Assembly (NCBI RefSeq): GCF_021390245.1
Contig: NZ_JAJUXH010000001.1
Location: 248,001-312,000, forward strand
Source of the DNA: Dyadobacter sp. CY323
GTDB lineage: Bacteria; Bacteroidota; Bacteroidia; Cytophagales; Spirosomataceae
Length of the DNA: 64,000 nt
Direction: 5' to 3'
Within the stretch, counting starts at the first letter, position 1. Every line of letters begins with the position of its first letter. Both the position numbers and the translations under genes were made by a program. Below are positions 43,633-53,707 of this stretch, piece after piece. The notes beneath the pieces are model-generated. The model was not told where the DNA came from and ran no database searches. It saw only the letters and a program-made list of their open reading frames with translations.

Positions 43633-44449
43633 TGGAATGTTGGCGTATCTCTATTTTGCTCTGGTGGTAAACCTGGGAATATGGAGGTACGCTTCTTACT
43701 AGCCAGGCATTCCCGCCAATGATCGAGTCGTGACCGATCACCGTTTCTCCCCCTAAAATCGTTGCATTCGCATATACGACCACATTGTCTTCAATGGTAG
43801 GGTGACGCTTGCGCGATGCAAGTGATTTGGAAACATGTGTTGCTCCCAGAGTCACTCCCTGATAAAGCTTTACATTGTTGCCGATGTGGGTCGTTTCGCC
43901 GATCACCACTCCGGTGCCATGATCAATAAAAAACGAATGTCCGATTATTGCATTCGGATGAATGTCGATCCCTGTCTGGCTGTGTGCGAATTCAGTGAGC
44001 ATTCTTGGGAGAAGAGGTATACCACTTTGGGCAAACAAATGCGCAAACCGATAGGTGGCAATGGCCATAAACCCCGGGTAAACGGAAATCACTTCTTCGA
44101 TGCTCACCGAAGCCGGATCATTGTCCGTAATTGACCTCGCATCCAATAATAGTTTTTCATAAATCTCCGGAATTCCCGAAAAGATCTCGTCCAGGATATC
44201 CTCCTTGTCCTTCTCGAGTTGAGGTAACAGCGGTTCCAGCATGCAACCCAAGTCATTGCGCAAATCTCCTAGCTTCATTGCCAAATCCTTAGAAGGGCAG
44301 CTTGGGCAGTCCTTGCTGATCGGAAAAAGGAAGTTGAGCAGATTTTGGATGAATTTTCCAGCGTCCTGGCGGGATGGCAAATGGTAACGATATTTTTTAT
44401 TCTGGCCCGACAGGCGTTTTAAAAACTGTTCTTGGTGGTTGGCTGTCAT
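43619..44449 (-). CDS. cysE: Serine O-acetyltransferase (CysE/EpsC type)
   Basis: The 276-residue enzyme acetylates serine, the first step of cysteine synthesis. The N-terminal helical domain (about 1-160) precedes a left-handed beta-helix of hexapeptide repeats with HPNAIIGHSFFIDHGTGVVIGETTHIGNNVKLYQGVTLGA, the family signature with catalytic Asp and His. It resembles the Bacteroidota/EpsC-type with its longer N-terminus. A CysK gene is not adjacent. Confidence 0.92.
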   Translation of the reverse strand: MTANHQEQFLKRLSGQNKKYRYHLPSRQDAGKFIQNLLNFLFPISKDCPSCPSKDLAMKLGDLRNDLGCMLEPLLPQLEKDKEDILDEIFSGIPEIYEKLLLDARSITDNDPASVSIEEVISVYPGFMAIATYRFAHLFAQSGIPLLPRMLTEFAHSQTGIDIHPNAIIGHSFFIDHGTGVVIGETTHIGNNVKLYQGVTLGATHVSKSLASRKRHPTIEDNVVVYANATILGGETVIGHDSIIGGNAWLVRSVPPYSQVYHQSKIEIRQHSTTAD

Positions 44450-44615
44450 TAATTCAAAATTAAGCTAGAAGAGTCAGAGTATGTCACGTGTGACTGGCAC
44501 CGAATTTTAATGGGAACAAAGAAAAAGCCGGAAAGATTTAGACTTTTTACCCAAATATAGTCGTATATTGAAATATCCTGTGAATTTATAAAATAGAGTA
44601 ATATTCTTAAGGCGT

Positions 44616-45530
44616 ATGTTGAGTTTTAAATTTCTTCGGGCAGCCATTCTGTTTTTGTCCCTTTCAGCTTCACTCAGTTCCTGCTTTTCGAGGTATATCA
44701 TTTCGTCCAAGCAGGTGAAAAAGCATTATGCTTTAAAAAAAATTAAACCTACCGAGCAAATTATTAAAAACGACACGCTGTCTCTCTGTATCGCCAGCGT
44801 GGGCGCGGATACCTTGCCGATGCTGCTCTTGATCCACGGCGCGCCCGGATCATTATGGGGATACATGAACCTGATGGACGACGAAGATCTGCAAAAACGA
44901 TTTCATATCGTGTCTGTGGACAGAGTGGGGTACGGTAAGTCGAGGTTAAAAAAGAAACGTCATGTTACATCCATTGCAACGCAGGCACGTGCATTACTGC
45001 CGGTTTTTGCATTGAACAAAAGCGGCGAAAAGGTTACTGTGTTGGGCAGATCGTATGGTGCGCCCATTGCAGCCAAACTTGTATCACTGGTACCCGAGCA
45101 GGTGAAAGAACTGATCATGGTTTCGCCTGTGATCGATCCCGACAGGGAAAAATTTTACTGGTTTTCGAAATGGGGCCGCAATTCGTTTATTCAACTCTTT
45201 TTACCGGGAGAATTCAATACCGCAACGGCGGAGAAGTATAGTCATTCGGATGAACTGAAAAAGTTGCTTCCGGTGTGGCAAAATCTGAATGTTCCGACAA
45301 CGGTAATTCAGGGTGGTAACGACTGGATCGCCGATCCTGCCAATATCGAATTTGCCAAAAAACACATTAAAAGTAAACGTGCCCAGTATATTTTCCTTTA
45401 CAATGCGGGGCATATGATCACTTTCACGCACCTTTCGATGATCAAAGAAATGCTGTTAAGAAGCAGCCTTTTCCAGGACAAGATCAGCTCCATTGATGTT
45501 AATGGAAATTCGGGCCAGCTGGGAAATTAA
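44616..45530 (+). CDS. Alpha/beta hydrolase lipoprotein
   Basis: The 304-residue protein has a lipoprotein signal peptide ending LSSC (Cys23), so it is lipid-anchored. The hydrolase core has LLIHGAPGSLWGYM (oxyanion region), a nucleophile elbow GRSYGAP with Ser in the G-x-S-x-G-like position, an acid Asp in GGNDWIADP and His in NAGHMI. The substrate is unknown. It converges with the T9SS protein gene 12 bases away. Confidence 0.85.
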   Translation: MLSFKFLRAAILFLSLSASLSSCFSRYIISSKQVKKHYALKKIKPTEQIIKNDTLSLCIASVGADTLPMLLLIHGAPGSLWGYMNLMDDEDLQKRFHIVSVDRVGYGKSRLKKKRHVTSIATQARALLPVFALNKSGEKVTVLGRSYGAPIAAKLVSLVPEQVKELIMVSPVIDPDREKFYWFSKWGRNSFIQLFLPGEFNTATAEKYSHSDELKKLLPVWQNLNVPTTVIQGGNDWIADPANIEFAKKHIKSKRAQYIFLYNAGHMITFTHLSMIKEMLLRSSLFQDKISSIDVNGNSGQLGN

Positions 45531-45542
45531 CCGGTAATGAGG

Positions 45543-46640
45543 TTAGCGGATCAGTTTCTGTGTCGCGGATTCCCTGGCATTGTCTGCACGGATCAGGTAA
45601 ACGCCACTTGCCAGATTTCTCATATCAAATTCTTCCTGCATCAATATCTCCGGATTTTTAGTAGCGATCTCCCTGATAACCCTTCCACTCAGATCAATAA
45701 GTTGCAAACGGATGATTGACCTGGTTTTACTATACGCTTTAACAGTCACAAAGTCCTGGGTAGGAACCGGATATGCCTCGACAGCAATCGAAACTTCGGC
45801 CGATTTTACATGTGGGGCTGAGGTAATTGCGTTACCATATTCCGCAGATATATAAGGTGGAATTTCAACTGTTTCTCCCGGCTTGTCGATCACGGAAATA
45901 ATTCCTTCACGGTAAGTTTCCGATATTTTTACACCATCCCGCCATTCATCCACAACCATCGCAAAAGAGTAATTCCCAAGCAGTTCTGGCGCTTTCCAGA
46001 CCAGTTTGTTTTGTTCAATTCTGAAAGTACCGGTACTGCTTACCTCATTCGGAAACATAAATCCATGCTCGATCATCCGCACGCCGCACGTACCGGGAGA
46101 GGCTTTGCTAAGCCGGTGAACCCGGATGCTGATGCTGTCCTGATCGGCAACTGTTGGCTTCAAATCAAGAGAGAATACCTGCCTGACGCCTGCTACAAGC
46201 AAGAGATTAGGCATCACAGGCGTAGAGTTGGCTCGTTGAGTGTCAATAACAGTCCACAAAAAAGCAGGAGAAAGTGTGGGATTTTGCAGATTCAGAATGC
46301 CCGTTCCCCGATTATCGATGGATGTTGATATTTGAAAATTCCCCGAAGAACTGTATGTATGCGTACCGACGAAATCAGCGACGAGGATATTGCCGCCAAT
46401 ATTCGTGGATGTAGTCCGTGGAAGTTCGCCGGTAGCGCCATCACCAAAGCATACCAGCACAGAGTTCTGTGAGTTCGCAGCTCCCTCACCGTTTTGCAGG
46501 TCCATATATATTCGGACAGTAACTTTGTAATTCTGTCCGGAAACATGGCTCGCCATAATTTCACCACCCTTGAAATGCGTTGCGTGACAAAGTGGGGCAA
46601 ATGAGGCAATCAGCAGAAAAATCCTGTAAACTGATTTCAT
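45543..46640 (-). CDS. Secreted protein with T9SS type A sorting domain
   Basis: The 365-residue protein has a signal peptide (to about residue 20), then THFKGGEIMASHVSG, a beginning shared by many large Bacteroidota surface proteins. A PKD-like/Ig-like region follows. The C-terminal ~75 residues (EAYPVPTQDFVTVKAYSKT to SGVYLIRADN and final QKLIR) are a type A Por sorting domain that sends it through the type IX secretion system to the cell surface. No catalytic domain is seen. Confidence 0.88.
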   Translation of the reverse strand: MKSVYRIFLLIASFAPLCHATHFKGGEIMASHVSGQNYKVTVRIYMDLQNGEGAANSQNSVLVCFGDGATGELPRTTSTNIGGNILVADFVGTHTYSSSGNFQISTSIDNRGTGILNLQNPTLSPAFLWTVIDTQRANSTPVMPNLLLVAGVRQVFSLDLKPTVADQDSISIRVHRLSKASPGTCGVRMIEHGFMFPNEVSSTGTFRIEQNKLVWKAPELLGNYSFAMVVDEWRDGVKISETYREGIISVIDKPGETVEIPPYISAEYGNAITSAPHVKSAEVSIAVEAYPVPTQDFVTVKAYSKTRSIIRLQLIDLSGRVIREIATKNPEILMQEEFDMRNLASGVYLIRADNARESATQKLIR

Positions 46641-46741
46641 ATAATCGAAAAGGAATTCATGGAAACTATACTGAAATCAGAACGTCGAAAGGCGCTGAAT
46701 TTGTATTAAAAAACCGGTTACATAGTCAGAAAAAGTTGCCT

Positions 46742-47800
46742 TTAATCTTTATAAATGAGCACTTCGCTTTTCCCATCACTTTTAATGTAACCCCGGTACA
46801 TACCTTCACTGTTGAAAGGCATGGCTATATTTCCGTTTTTATCTAAAGCAATTACACCGCCTTCTCCGCCACGTTCAACCAATTTTTTCATAACTACTTC
46901 ATCCGCAGCTTCTTTGACGGACAATCCTTTGTATTCCATTAATGCAGCAATGTCGTGTGCAACGACTGAGCGAATGAAAAATTCGCCGTGCCCCGTCGCG
47001 GAAACGGCGCAGGTCGCATTGTTTGCATAGGTTCCCGCCCCGATGATCGGCGCGTCTCCAGTCCTGCCATACTTTTTATTTGTCATCCCGCCGGTCGAGG
47101 TGCCCGCGGCCAGATTGCCGAACTTGTCCAATGCGACACAACCTACCGTTCCAAACTTCCTACCCTCGGTAAAGATCAGATCGTCAGGCTTCAATGCGCC
47201 GGTTTTTTGGTTTTTCTTAATCACCTTTTCCTTTGCGTCATGGTCCAGTTCCGTTTTTTCTGATTCTTTAGCCTTTAACAATGCCTTGTAACGTGCTTCG
47301 GTATAAAAATAGGAGGGGTCTACAATTTTGAGGCCCTGTTCTTTTGCAAATTTCTCAGCTCCTTTTCCGGCCATCATCACATGTTCCGATTTCTCCATAA
47401 CCGCAATGGCAGCGCTGATGGGATTTCTGATATTCGTTACTCCCGCCACAGCTCCCGCCTTCATAGTTTTACCTTCCATAATGGATGCATCCAGTTCATT
47501 TTTTCCTTCATTGGTAAAAACAGCACCTTTGCCCGCATTAAAAAGCGGCGAATCTTCCATGATATGAATGGTAGCCTCGACGGCCTGCACACTCGTACCG
47601 CCTTGTTTCAAAACGTTATATCCTGTTTGCAAAGCGATGTTCAACACTTCCCGATATGCTTTCTCTCGCTCCGGGCTCATATTGGCACGCGTGATCGTGC
47701 CTGCACCGCCATGAATGACGAGCGTAATCTTATCTGAAGAATCTTGCGCCGCGGCGGTAAAAGAGGTCAGCGTAATGAGTATGTGGAGAAGCTTTTTCAT
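46742..47800 (-). CDS. Isoaspartyl peptidase / L-asparaginase (Ntn-hydrolase), exported
   Basis: The 352-residue protein has a signal peptide (MKKLLHILITLTSFTAAAQ) and the type 2 asparaginase fold: VIHGGAGTI at the start, NAGKGAVF and the autocleavage site GTVGCVALD with the nucleophilic Thr (about 218), then STGGMTNKKYGRTGDAP. It self-cleaves into two chains and removes isoaspartyl or beta-aspartyl bonds. It acts in the periplasm. A Lys/Glu-rich loop sits just before the cleavage site. Confidence 0.93.
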   Translation of the reverse strand: MKKLLHILITLTSFTAAAQDSSDKITLVIHGGAGTITRANMSPEREKAYREVLNIALQTGYNVLKQGGTSVQAVEATIHIMEDSPLFNAGKGAVFTNEGKNELDASIMEGKTMKAGAVAGVTNIRNPISAAIAVMEKSEHVMMAGKGAEKFAKEQGLKIVDPSYFYTEARYKALLKAKESEKTELDHDAKEKVIKKNQKTGALKPDDLIFTEGRKFGTVGCVALDKFGNLAAGTSTGGMTNKKYGRTGDAPIIGAGTYANNATCAVSATGHGEFFIRSVVAHDIAALMEYKGLSVKEAADEVVMKKLVERGGEGGVIALDKNGNIAMPFNSEGMYRGYIKSDGKSEVLIYKD

Positions 47801-47824
47801 GCATTTGAGTTGAGTGAGTTATTT

Positions 47825-47832
47825 CAAATCTA
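47825..47832 (-). promoter_or_regulatory. Candidate -7 element for the isoaspartyl peptidase gene
   Basis: TAGATTTG on the minus strand matches TAnnTTTG and would start transcription about 17 bases before the start codon. Confidence 0.35.
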
Positions 47833-47967
47833 ATCACTAAACTCCATTAAACTTAAAAACAATCTTCAGTTCTTTGCGGGCCGGTCGGCGATCGGAAAAC
47901 AGTAGAGGCTTTTGGCGGCTACCTTTTGGAAATGTATTATTAAAAAAATTAAGTAACTGAAACACGG

Positions 47968-49827
47968 ATGAAAAAGATACTGTTTTGTTTAGGCGCCTTC
48001 GCGATAAGTTTCTGTGGGTTTTCCCAGGAACAAAAGCCGGCGGGCTGGAAACCCGTTGAGGGAAAAATCGTGACGCAATGGGCCGGGAAGGTAACACCTC
48101 AAAATCCGCATCCTGAATATCCGCGGCCACAACTCGTCAGGCAGAACTGGCAGAATATAAATGGATTATGGAGTTATGCCATTGTGCCGAAAAGTTCTGC
48201 TGAGACAAAACCAACGGCTTTTGAAGGCCAGATACTGGTACCATTTGCAATTGAATCCGCACTTTCGGGAGTGGGCAGGACCGTTGGTAAAGACAGTGTA
48301 CTTTGGTATAACAGACTCATTGATTTTTCTCCAAAACTTAAAGATCAACGCGTATTGCTGCATTTCGGAGCAGTTGATTGGAAATGTGACGTGTTTGTAA
48401 ATGGCAAACCTGCCGGATCGCATCAGGGTGGTTATGACCCGTTTACGTTTGATATTACTGATTTACTTGTCAAAAAGAAACAGCAGGAAATTACTGTAAA
48501 AGTTTGGGACCCGAGCAGTGATGGGCCTCAGCCGCGTGGAAAGCAAATCAAGAATCCGCATGGTATATGGTACACACCTGTGACCGGTATCTGGCAAACC
48601 GTCTGGCTGGAAACAGTGCCAACGAGCTACATTTCTGGGATCACACCGACCGCTGATATCGACAAACAGTCTTTAACCGTAAAAACAGACCTTAAAAATG
48701 CGGGTGCGGCGGATAAGATTAAAATAGTAGCAATGGACGGAACAAACCGCGTGGCCGAGCAGGAAGTAACGCCGGGAACCGATGCAGTGCTGACCATTTC
48801 CAATGCAAAATTGTGGTCGCCCGATTCGCCTTTTTTATACGATCTGACAGTATCCGTCACCCGGAATGGAAAAGTGATCGATGAGGTAAAAAGCTACTTC
48901 GCCATGCGTAAAATAGGCATGCAGGCTGGCCAGGATGGGATTCAGCGCATGACGTTAAACAACAAATTTCTTTTCCAGTACGGCCCGCTCGACCAGGGAT
49001 GGTGGCCCGACGGACTGTACACCGCGCCGACGGACGAAGCTTTAAAATTTGACATATTGAAAACGAAGGAAATGGGCTTCAATATGATCAGAAAGCACGT
49101 GAAAGTGGAGCCGGCAAGATGGTACCGGTACTGCGATGAGCTGGGTATGCTGGTATGGCAGGATATGCCGAGCGGCGATATGGGTAACCACTGGGAGCCA
49201 CGTCCGGGAATTGCGGGTTCAGCTACGGATAAAGAACGTACGCCCGAATCGGAAGCCATCTTCAAGTCTGAATGGAAGGCGATTATGGATGCAAACAGGA
49301 ATTTTCCATCCATCGTCGTCTGGGTGCCATTTAATGAAGCCTGGGGGCAATTTAAGACCGAGGAGATTACAAACTGGACCATGCAGTACGATCCGACGAG
49401 ACTTGTGAATAGTGCGAGCGGCGGAAATTTTTATCCGGTTGGGCATATCATCGACCTGCACAATTATCCCGCGCCTGTGATGCCAAGCCCAGAGATTTTC
49501 GGGGCGAAACAGATTATTGTTTTGGGAGAATTTGGTGGATTAGGCCTGCCGGTTGACAAACATACCTGGCAGCAAAAAGATAATTGGGGATATCAGAGTT
49601 TCAAAACGCAGGAAGAACTTTATGCAAAGTATGCCTCATTCATTCAGAAATTTGAATCTTTGATCAAAATGGGATTGTCGGCGGCGGTTTACACGCAGAC
49701 CACGGACGTGGAAGTCGAGATCAATGGTCTGATGACCTATGATCGAAAAGTAATCAAATTCCCGGAGGCGAAATTGAAAGAAATTCACGCGCCGCTTTAT
49801 AATCCGGGGCTGGTGAAGTTGAAGTAG
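47968..49827 (+). CDS. Glycoside hydrolase family 2 enzyme, secreted
   Basis: The 619-residue protein has a signal peptide (MKKILFCLGAFAISFCGFSQ). A jelly-roll sugar-binding domain (WSYAIVPKS to WDPSSDGPQPRGKQ), an Ig-like domain (about 220-320) and a TIM barrel follow. The barrel has an acid/base Glu in VVWVPFNEAWGQF and a nucleophile Glu in VLGEFGGLGLP. GH2 includes beta-galactosidase, beta-glucuronidase and beta-mannosidase; which one cannot be told. It is not next to a SusC/SusD pair, so it is not in a classic utilisation locus. Confidence 0.9.
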   Translation: MKKILFCLGAFAISFCGFSQEQKPAGWKPVEGKIVTQWAGKVTPQNPHPEYPRPQLVRQNWQNINGLWSYAIVPKSSAETKPTAFEGQILVPFAIESALSGVGRTVGKDSVLWYNRLIDFSPKLKDQRVLLHFGAVDWKCDVFVNGKPAGSHQGGYDPFTFDITDLLVKKKQQEITVKVWDPSSDGPQPRGKQIKNPHGIWYTPVTGIWQTVWLETVPTSYISGITPTADIDKQSLTVKTDLKNAGAADKIKIVAMDGTNRVAEQEVTPGTDAVLTISNAKLWSPDSPFLYDLTVSVTRNGKVIDEVKSYFAMRKIGMQAGQDGIQRMTLNNKFLFQYGPLDQGWWPDGLYTAPTDEALKFDILKTKEMGFNMIRKHVKVEPARWYRYCDELGMLVWQDMPSGDMGNHWEPRPGIAGSATDKERTPESEAIFKSEWKAIMDANRNFPSIVVWVPFNEAWGQFKTEEITNWTMQYDPTRLVNSASGGNFYPVGHIIDLHNYPAPVMPSPEIFGAKQIIVLGEFGGLGLPVDKHTWQQKDNWGYQSFKTQEELYAKYASFIQKFESLIKMGLSAAVYTQTTDVEVEINGLMTYDRKVIKFPEAKLKEIHAPLYNPGLVKLK

Positions 49828-49858
49828 TACCAGATTAATAGTATTGTCACATTGATAG

Positions 49859-49933
49859 ATTTGTCACATTGAGCGCAGTCGAATGCGTTATCCATGTCAG
49901 ATAACGCATTCGACTACGCTCAATGTGACAAAT
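49859..49933. repeat. 34-base-arm palindrome between the GH2 gene and maeB
   Basis: Arms 49859-49892 and 49900-49933 match as reverse complements with a single mismatch around a 7-base loop. A 12-base part of the left arm (TTGTCACATTGA) is repeated directly upstream at 49844-49855. It lies at the meeting of two convergent genes. The CACATTGAGCG...CGAATG type of sequence resembles dispersed repeats I know from Bacteroidota intergenic regions. Confidence 0.75.
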
Positions 49934-49987
49934 TAGTACATTAAGATTCGGCTAATGAGGTCCGCTCGGTTCGCCTGGGGAGACATA

Positions 49988-52258
49988 TTACCCCTTCATC
50001 TGCGCCTCCACGACGGCGATGGCAACCATGTTCACGATTTCCCGTACGGAGCTTCCCAGCTGCAAAACGTGCACAGGTTTTTTCATACCTAACAAAATTG
50101 GCCCGATCGTTTCAAGTCCGGCGGCTTCTTTCAATAAGTTGTAGGCGATATTACTTGCAGAAAGGTTTGGGAAAATGAGGGTGTTTGCTCCTCCGTCAAC
50201 GAGGTCACTGAATGGATGGTTTTCCTTCAAAAGCGTGGTGTTGAAAGCCAAATGCGCCTGCATTTCACCTTCCACGATCATCGACGGGTTCCGTTTTTTA
50301 AGGATCGCAGTCGCGTCACGCATTTTCTCCGCGTCGTGCCCGCTAGCACTTCCGTAGTTCGCGTAAGTTACCAGCGCAATGCGCGGTTGAATGTTAAAAC
50401 GTTCGACCGCTTTCGCAGTCAATTCCGTAATTTCTACGATTTCATCAACAGTCGGGTCGAGATTGACGGTCGTATCGGAGAAGAAAAGCGGTCCTTTTGG
50501 TGTCAGCAGAATGTACATACCAGCTACCTTATTTACACCGGGACCTTTCCCAATCACTTGCAGCGCCGGACGGATCGTGTCGGGATAAGTACGGGTAAGT
50601 CCGGAAATCAGTGCGTCGGCTTCTCCCGTTTCCACCATCATCGACCCGAAATAACTTCTGAAATAAATGGACCGGTGCGCTTCTATGGGCGTTAATCCTT
50701 TCCTTTTACGCTTTTCAAAAAGCGCATCCGCGTAACGGTTGATGATATCCGCATTTTCTTCGGCACGAGGATCGACAATGGCCACATCACTCAGGTCCAG
50801 CTTGCTTTCCACGATCAGATTCTGGATCGTTTCTTTGCTTCCGAGCAAAATCGGTATCGCGATACCTTCATCACGCACCTGCTGCGCGGCACGAAGTACC
50901 TGGATATTTTCCGCATCAGCGAAAACAACTCTTTTTGGCGCGAGTTTCGCTTTATTCAGGATCACCCTGGAAATCTGCTCATTACGTCCAAGTCTGCTTG
51001 AAAGCTCCTGCTCGTACGCATCCCAGTCGGTGATGATCCTACGGGCAACGCCGGTAGCAATGGCAGCTTTCGCAACGGCCGGTGCAACGGTTGTCAAAAG
51101 TCGCGGATCTACGGGTTTTGGAATGATGTAATTTTTGCCAAAAACAATGTTAGTTTCATTGTAGGCCAGGTTAACGATATCCGGAACTGGTTTTTTGGCA
51201 AGATCCGCCAATGCGTGAACCGCGGCCAGTTTCATTTCTTCATTGATCTCCGTCGCACGCACGTCGAGCGCGCCGCGAAATATGTAGGGGAAGCCAAGCA
51301 CATTATTAACCTGGTTGGGATAATCTGAGCGGCCTGTTGCCATAATCACATCTTCCCGTGCCTCCACCGCATCCGGGTACGGAATTTCAGGGTTTGGATT
51401 GGCCATGGCAAGCACAATCGGGTCTTTTGCCATCGATTTCACCATCTCTTTTGAAACAATGTCGGCAGTGGAAAGCCCAAGAAATATGTCCGCGCCTTTC
51501 ATCGCATCTTCCAGCGAATCATAGGAGGTTTCGGTTGCAAACTGTCTTTTCATGTCACTCAAATCGGTACGACCGAGATGAATATGGCCCTTTGTATCAA
51601 ACATGGCGATATTCTTCGGATCCACACCCAGAGAAATATAGAGTTTTGTGCACGAAACGGCAGATGCCCCGGCGCCGGAAACCACCACGCGGATTTTATC
51701 AATGTCTTTTTTGACGAGTACCAGTGCATTCAACATCGCGGCGGCACTGATGATGGCCGTTCCATGCTGGTCGTCATGCATCACCGGGATATTCAATTCT
51801 TGTTTAAGCCTGGCTTCAATTTCAAAGCATTCGGGCGCCTTGATATCTTCGAGGTTGACGCCACCAAAAGTAGGTTCGAGGATTTTGACGGTACGCACAA
51901 ATTCGTCGACATCTTTGGTATTCAATTCGATATCGAATACATCGATGTCTGCATATATTTTGAAGAGCAGACCTTTACCCTCCATTACCGGTTTGGATGC
52001 TTCCGGGCCGATGTCCCCAAGTCCGAGAACGGCTGTACCATTGCTGATAACTGCCACCAGATTGCCCTTTGCAGTGTAGAGATAAGCATTTTCTACGTTT
52101 TCTGCGATTTCAAGACAGGGTTCGGCGACGCCGGGAGAATACGCAAGTGAAAGGTCCCGCTGGGTACTGGTTTCTTTGGTTGGAATGACCTGGATTTTAC
52201 CGGGCCTGCCTTTGGAGTGGTAGTATAGCGCGTCTTCTTTTCTGATCTTTTTGTTCAT
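49988..52258 (-). CDS. maeB: NADP-dependent malic enzyme with phosphotransacetylase-like domain
   Basis: The 756-residue protein converts malate to pyruvate, CO2 and NADPH. The N-terminal malic enzyme part (about 1-425) has SLAYSPGVAEPC, HDDQHGTAII and the nucleotide motif VVSGAGASAVSCTKLY. The C-terminal part (about 430-756) is a phosphotransacetylase-like domain (IDEGIAIPILLGSKE-type, then LIFPNLSASNIAYNLLK) that is thought to sense acetyl-CoA and usually is not catalytic. This two-domain form is the MaeB type. Confidence 0.95.
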   Translation of the reverse strand: MNKKIRKEDALYYHSKGRPGKIQVIPTKETSTQRDLSLAYSPGVAEPCLEIAENVENAYLYTAKGNLVAVISNGTAVLGLGDIGPEASKPVMEGKGLLFKIYADIDVFDIELNTKDVDEFVRTVKILEPTFGGVNLEDIKAPECFEIEARLKQELNIPVMHDDQHGTAIISAAAMLNALVLVKKDIDKIRVVVSGAGASAVSCTKLYISLGVDPKNIAMFDTKGHIHLGRTDLSDMKRQFATETSYDSLEDAMKGADIFLGLSTADIVSKEMVKSMAKDPIVLAMANPNPEIPYPDAVEAREDVIMATGRSDYPNQVNNVLGFPYIFRGALDVRATEINEEMKLAAVHALADLAKKPVPDIVNLAYNETNIVFGKNYIIPKPVDPRLLTTVAPAVAKAAIATGVARRIITDWDAYEQELSSRLGRNEQISRVILNKAKLAPKRVVFADAENIQVLRAAQQVRDEGIAIPILLGSKETIQNLIVESKLDLSDVAIVDPRAEENADIINRYADALFEKRKRKGLTPIEAHRSIYFRSYFGSMMVETGEADALISGLTRTYPDTIRPALQVIGKGPGVNKVAGMYILLTPKGPLFFSDTTVNLDPTVDEIVEITELTAKAVERFNIQPRIALVTYANYGSASGHDAEKMRDATAILKKRNPSMIVEGEMQAHLAFNTTLLKENHPFSDLVDGGANTLIFPNLSASNIAYNLLKEAAGLETIGPILLGMKKPVHVLQLGSSVREIVNMVAIAVVEAQMKG

Positions 52259-52353
52259 ACCTGTTAGCCAATAATTTCGCGCTAAGGTACAAACATTCGA
52301 TAGATGGCAATGGATGGCGAGGCGCTATCGCAACGATAAATGCGGTTTTCCGG

Positions 52354-53559
52354 TCAGAGATCCCGGAGTGAATTGCTGGAAGACGGAACGTCTGAATCTT
52401 TGAAAGAATGGCTGCTCACCAGGTTTTTCTTCTTCACTGAAACCACACGCCGTTTTAATACATAGGCAAAAAGCATGTACGCGCCAAACATACAAATGTA
52501 GATATACAGGGAGGCTGTATTGGTAATGTTTCCGTGAAATGCAAAGAACAATGTGGTGTTGACAATGGTGACCATCCACAATGAAAACGAAGCCCAGAAG
52601 TGATTCAACCCGTTGTCGATCAGGATGTGGTGCATGTGGTTGCGGTCTGCTACAAAAGGGGAGCCACCTTTGAAAATCCGTACAATGAACACCCGTAGCG
52701 TATCGAAAATCGGGACGATCAACAGTACCATCACAATGATCGGCGCATTGAAATAGGCATTCGGATCATGCAGGTAACCGACATTCAGGGATAAAAACTC
52801 GACTGAAAATATAGAAAGCAAATACCCGACGATCAGTGAACCGGTATCCCCCATAAATATCTTGCTCGTTTTGGAGAAATTAAACCGGAGAAATCCTAAC
52901 AACGATCCCGACATGGCAAATGCCAGACAGCCGAAAGAGAAATGGTCGTTGAGAATAAACCAGATCCCAAACCCTAAACCCGCGATCAGGCTTATGCCGC
53001 CCGCCAGGCCATCGATGCCGTCGATCAGGTTTACCGCATTGATAATGGCGATAAAGATCACAACGGTCAATGGAATGCTGATAAAATCGGAAACGCCGTG
53101 AATGCCAAAGATTCCGTAAAAATTATCGACTTTGAAATTCCCCATCGCCACCAGGATCAGTGATGCGAATATCTGGATGATCAGTTTTTTAGTCGGGTCA
53201 ACCGCCAGAATATCGTCTTTTATCCCAAGAAAAAATAAGATAATCACCCCGGTCATCGCCAGACTGATCAGATTGGAGTCGAGTATGTTTTCGGAATGCG
53301 GCCAGAGAAAATAGGCGATCAGTGTTGCTGCAAAAATGGCAATTCCACCCAGTGTCGGCGTTTCGGTTTCATGTGAACTTCTGAAACCCGGTTTAGCTGT
53401 CAGGTGTAAAAGATTTGACAGGTTAATGATAATGGGAATGGAAATGATCGATAAGAAACAGGCTATCAGGAAGGAAAGCAAGCATTGATAGACATCGTGA
53501 TGAATAATGTTGCTAAAATTTCCTTCGCTCAATATCTGTAAGGGTAATTTTAATTCCAT
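52354..53559 (-). CDS. Polyprenyl-phosphate sugar-1-phosphate transferase (MraY/WecA/TagO family)
   Basis: The 401-residue multi-pass membrane protein (about 10 helices) puts a sugar phosphate onto undecaprenyl phosphate, the first step of surface polysaccharide synthesis. It has the Asp-rich FLGIKDDILAVDP loop, NAVNLIDGIDGLAGGIS and the KIFMGDTGSL and HMHHIL motifs of the family. I take the ATG at 53559; a TTG four codons earlier is possible. It closes the minus-strand polysaccharide gene set, 95 bases before maeB. Confidence 0.88.
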   Translation of the reverse strand: MELKLPLQILSEGNFSNIIHHDVYQCLLSFLIACFLSIISIPIIINLSNLLHLTAKPGFRSSHETETPTLGGIAIFAATLIAYFLWPHSENILDSNLISLAMTGVIILFFLGIKDDILAVDPTKKLIIQIFASLILVAMGNFKVDNFYGIFGIHGVSDFISIPLTVVIFIAIINAVNLIDGIDGLAGGISLIAGLGFGIWFILNDHFSFGCLAFAMSGSLLGFLRFNFSKTSKIFMGDTGSLIVGYLLSIFSVEFLSLNVGYLHDPNAYFNAPIIVMVLLIVPIFDTLRVFIVRIFKGGSPFVADRNHMHHILIDNGLNHFWASFSLWMVTIVNTTLFFAFHGNITNTASLYIYICMFGAYMLFAYVLKRRVVSVKKKNLVSSHSFKDSDVPSSSNSLRDL

Positions 53560-53707
53560 AGTGTCTGCCAATGTTAGTGAAGTGCGCTGAGTAACGAAGG
53601 AAAAGTCGTACTCAAATGACGTAAATTAATTTAATATAAAAAATATGCAAATGGCTGATAATCAAAATAATTTTAGCGAACGGCTATGCGTCTTTCCTGA
53701 AATTGTT

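Noticed and set aside
44483-44494. CACGTG-centred GTCAC-GT-GTGAC repeat as a possible parS site
   Set aside because: It matches the bacterial parS consensus poorly outside the CACGTG core, and no copy lies near parAB.
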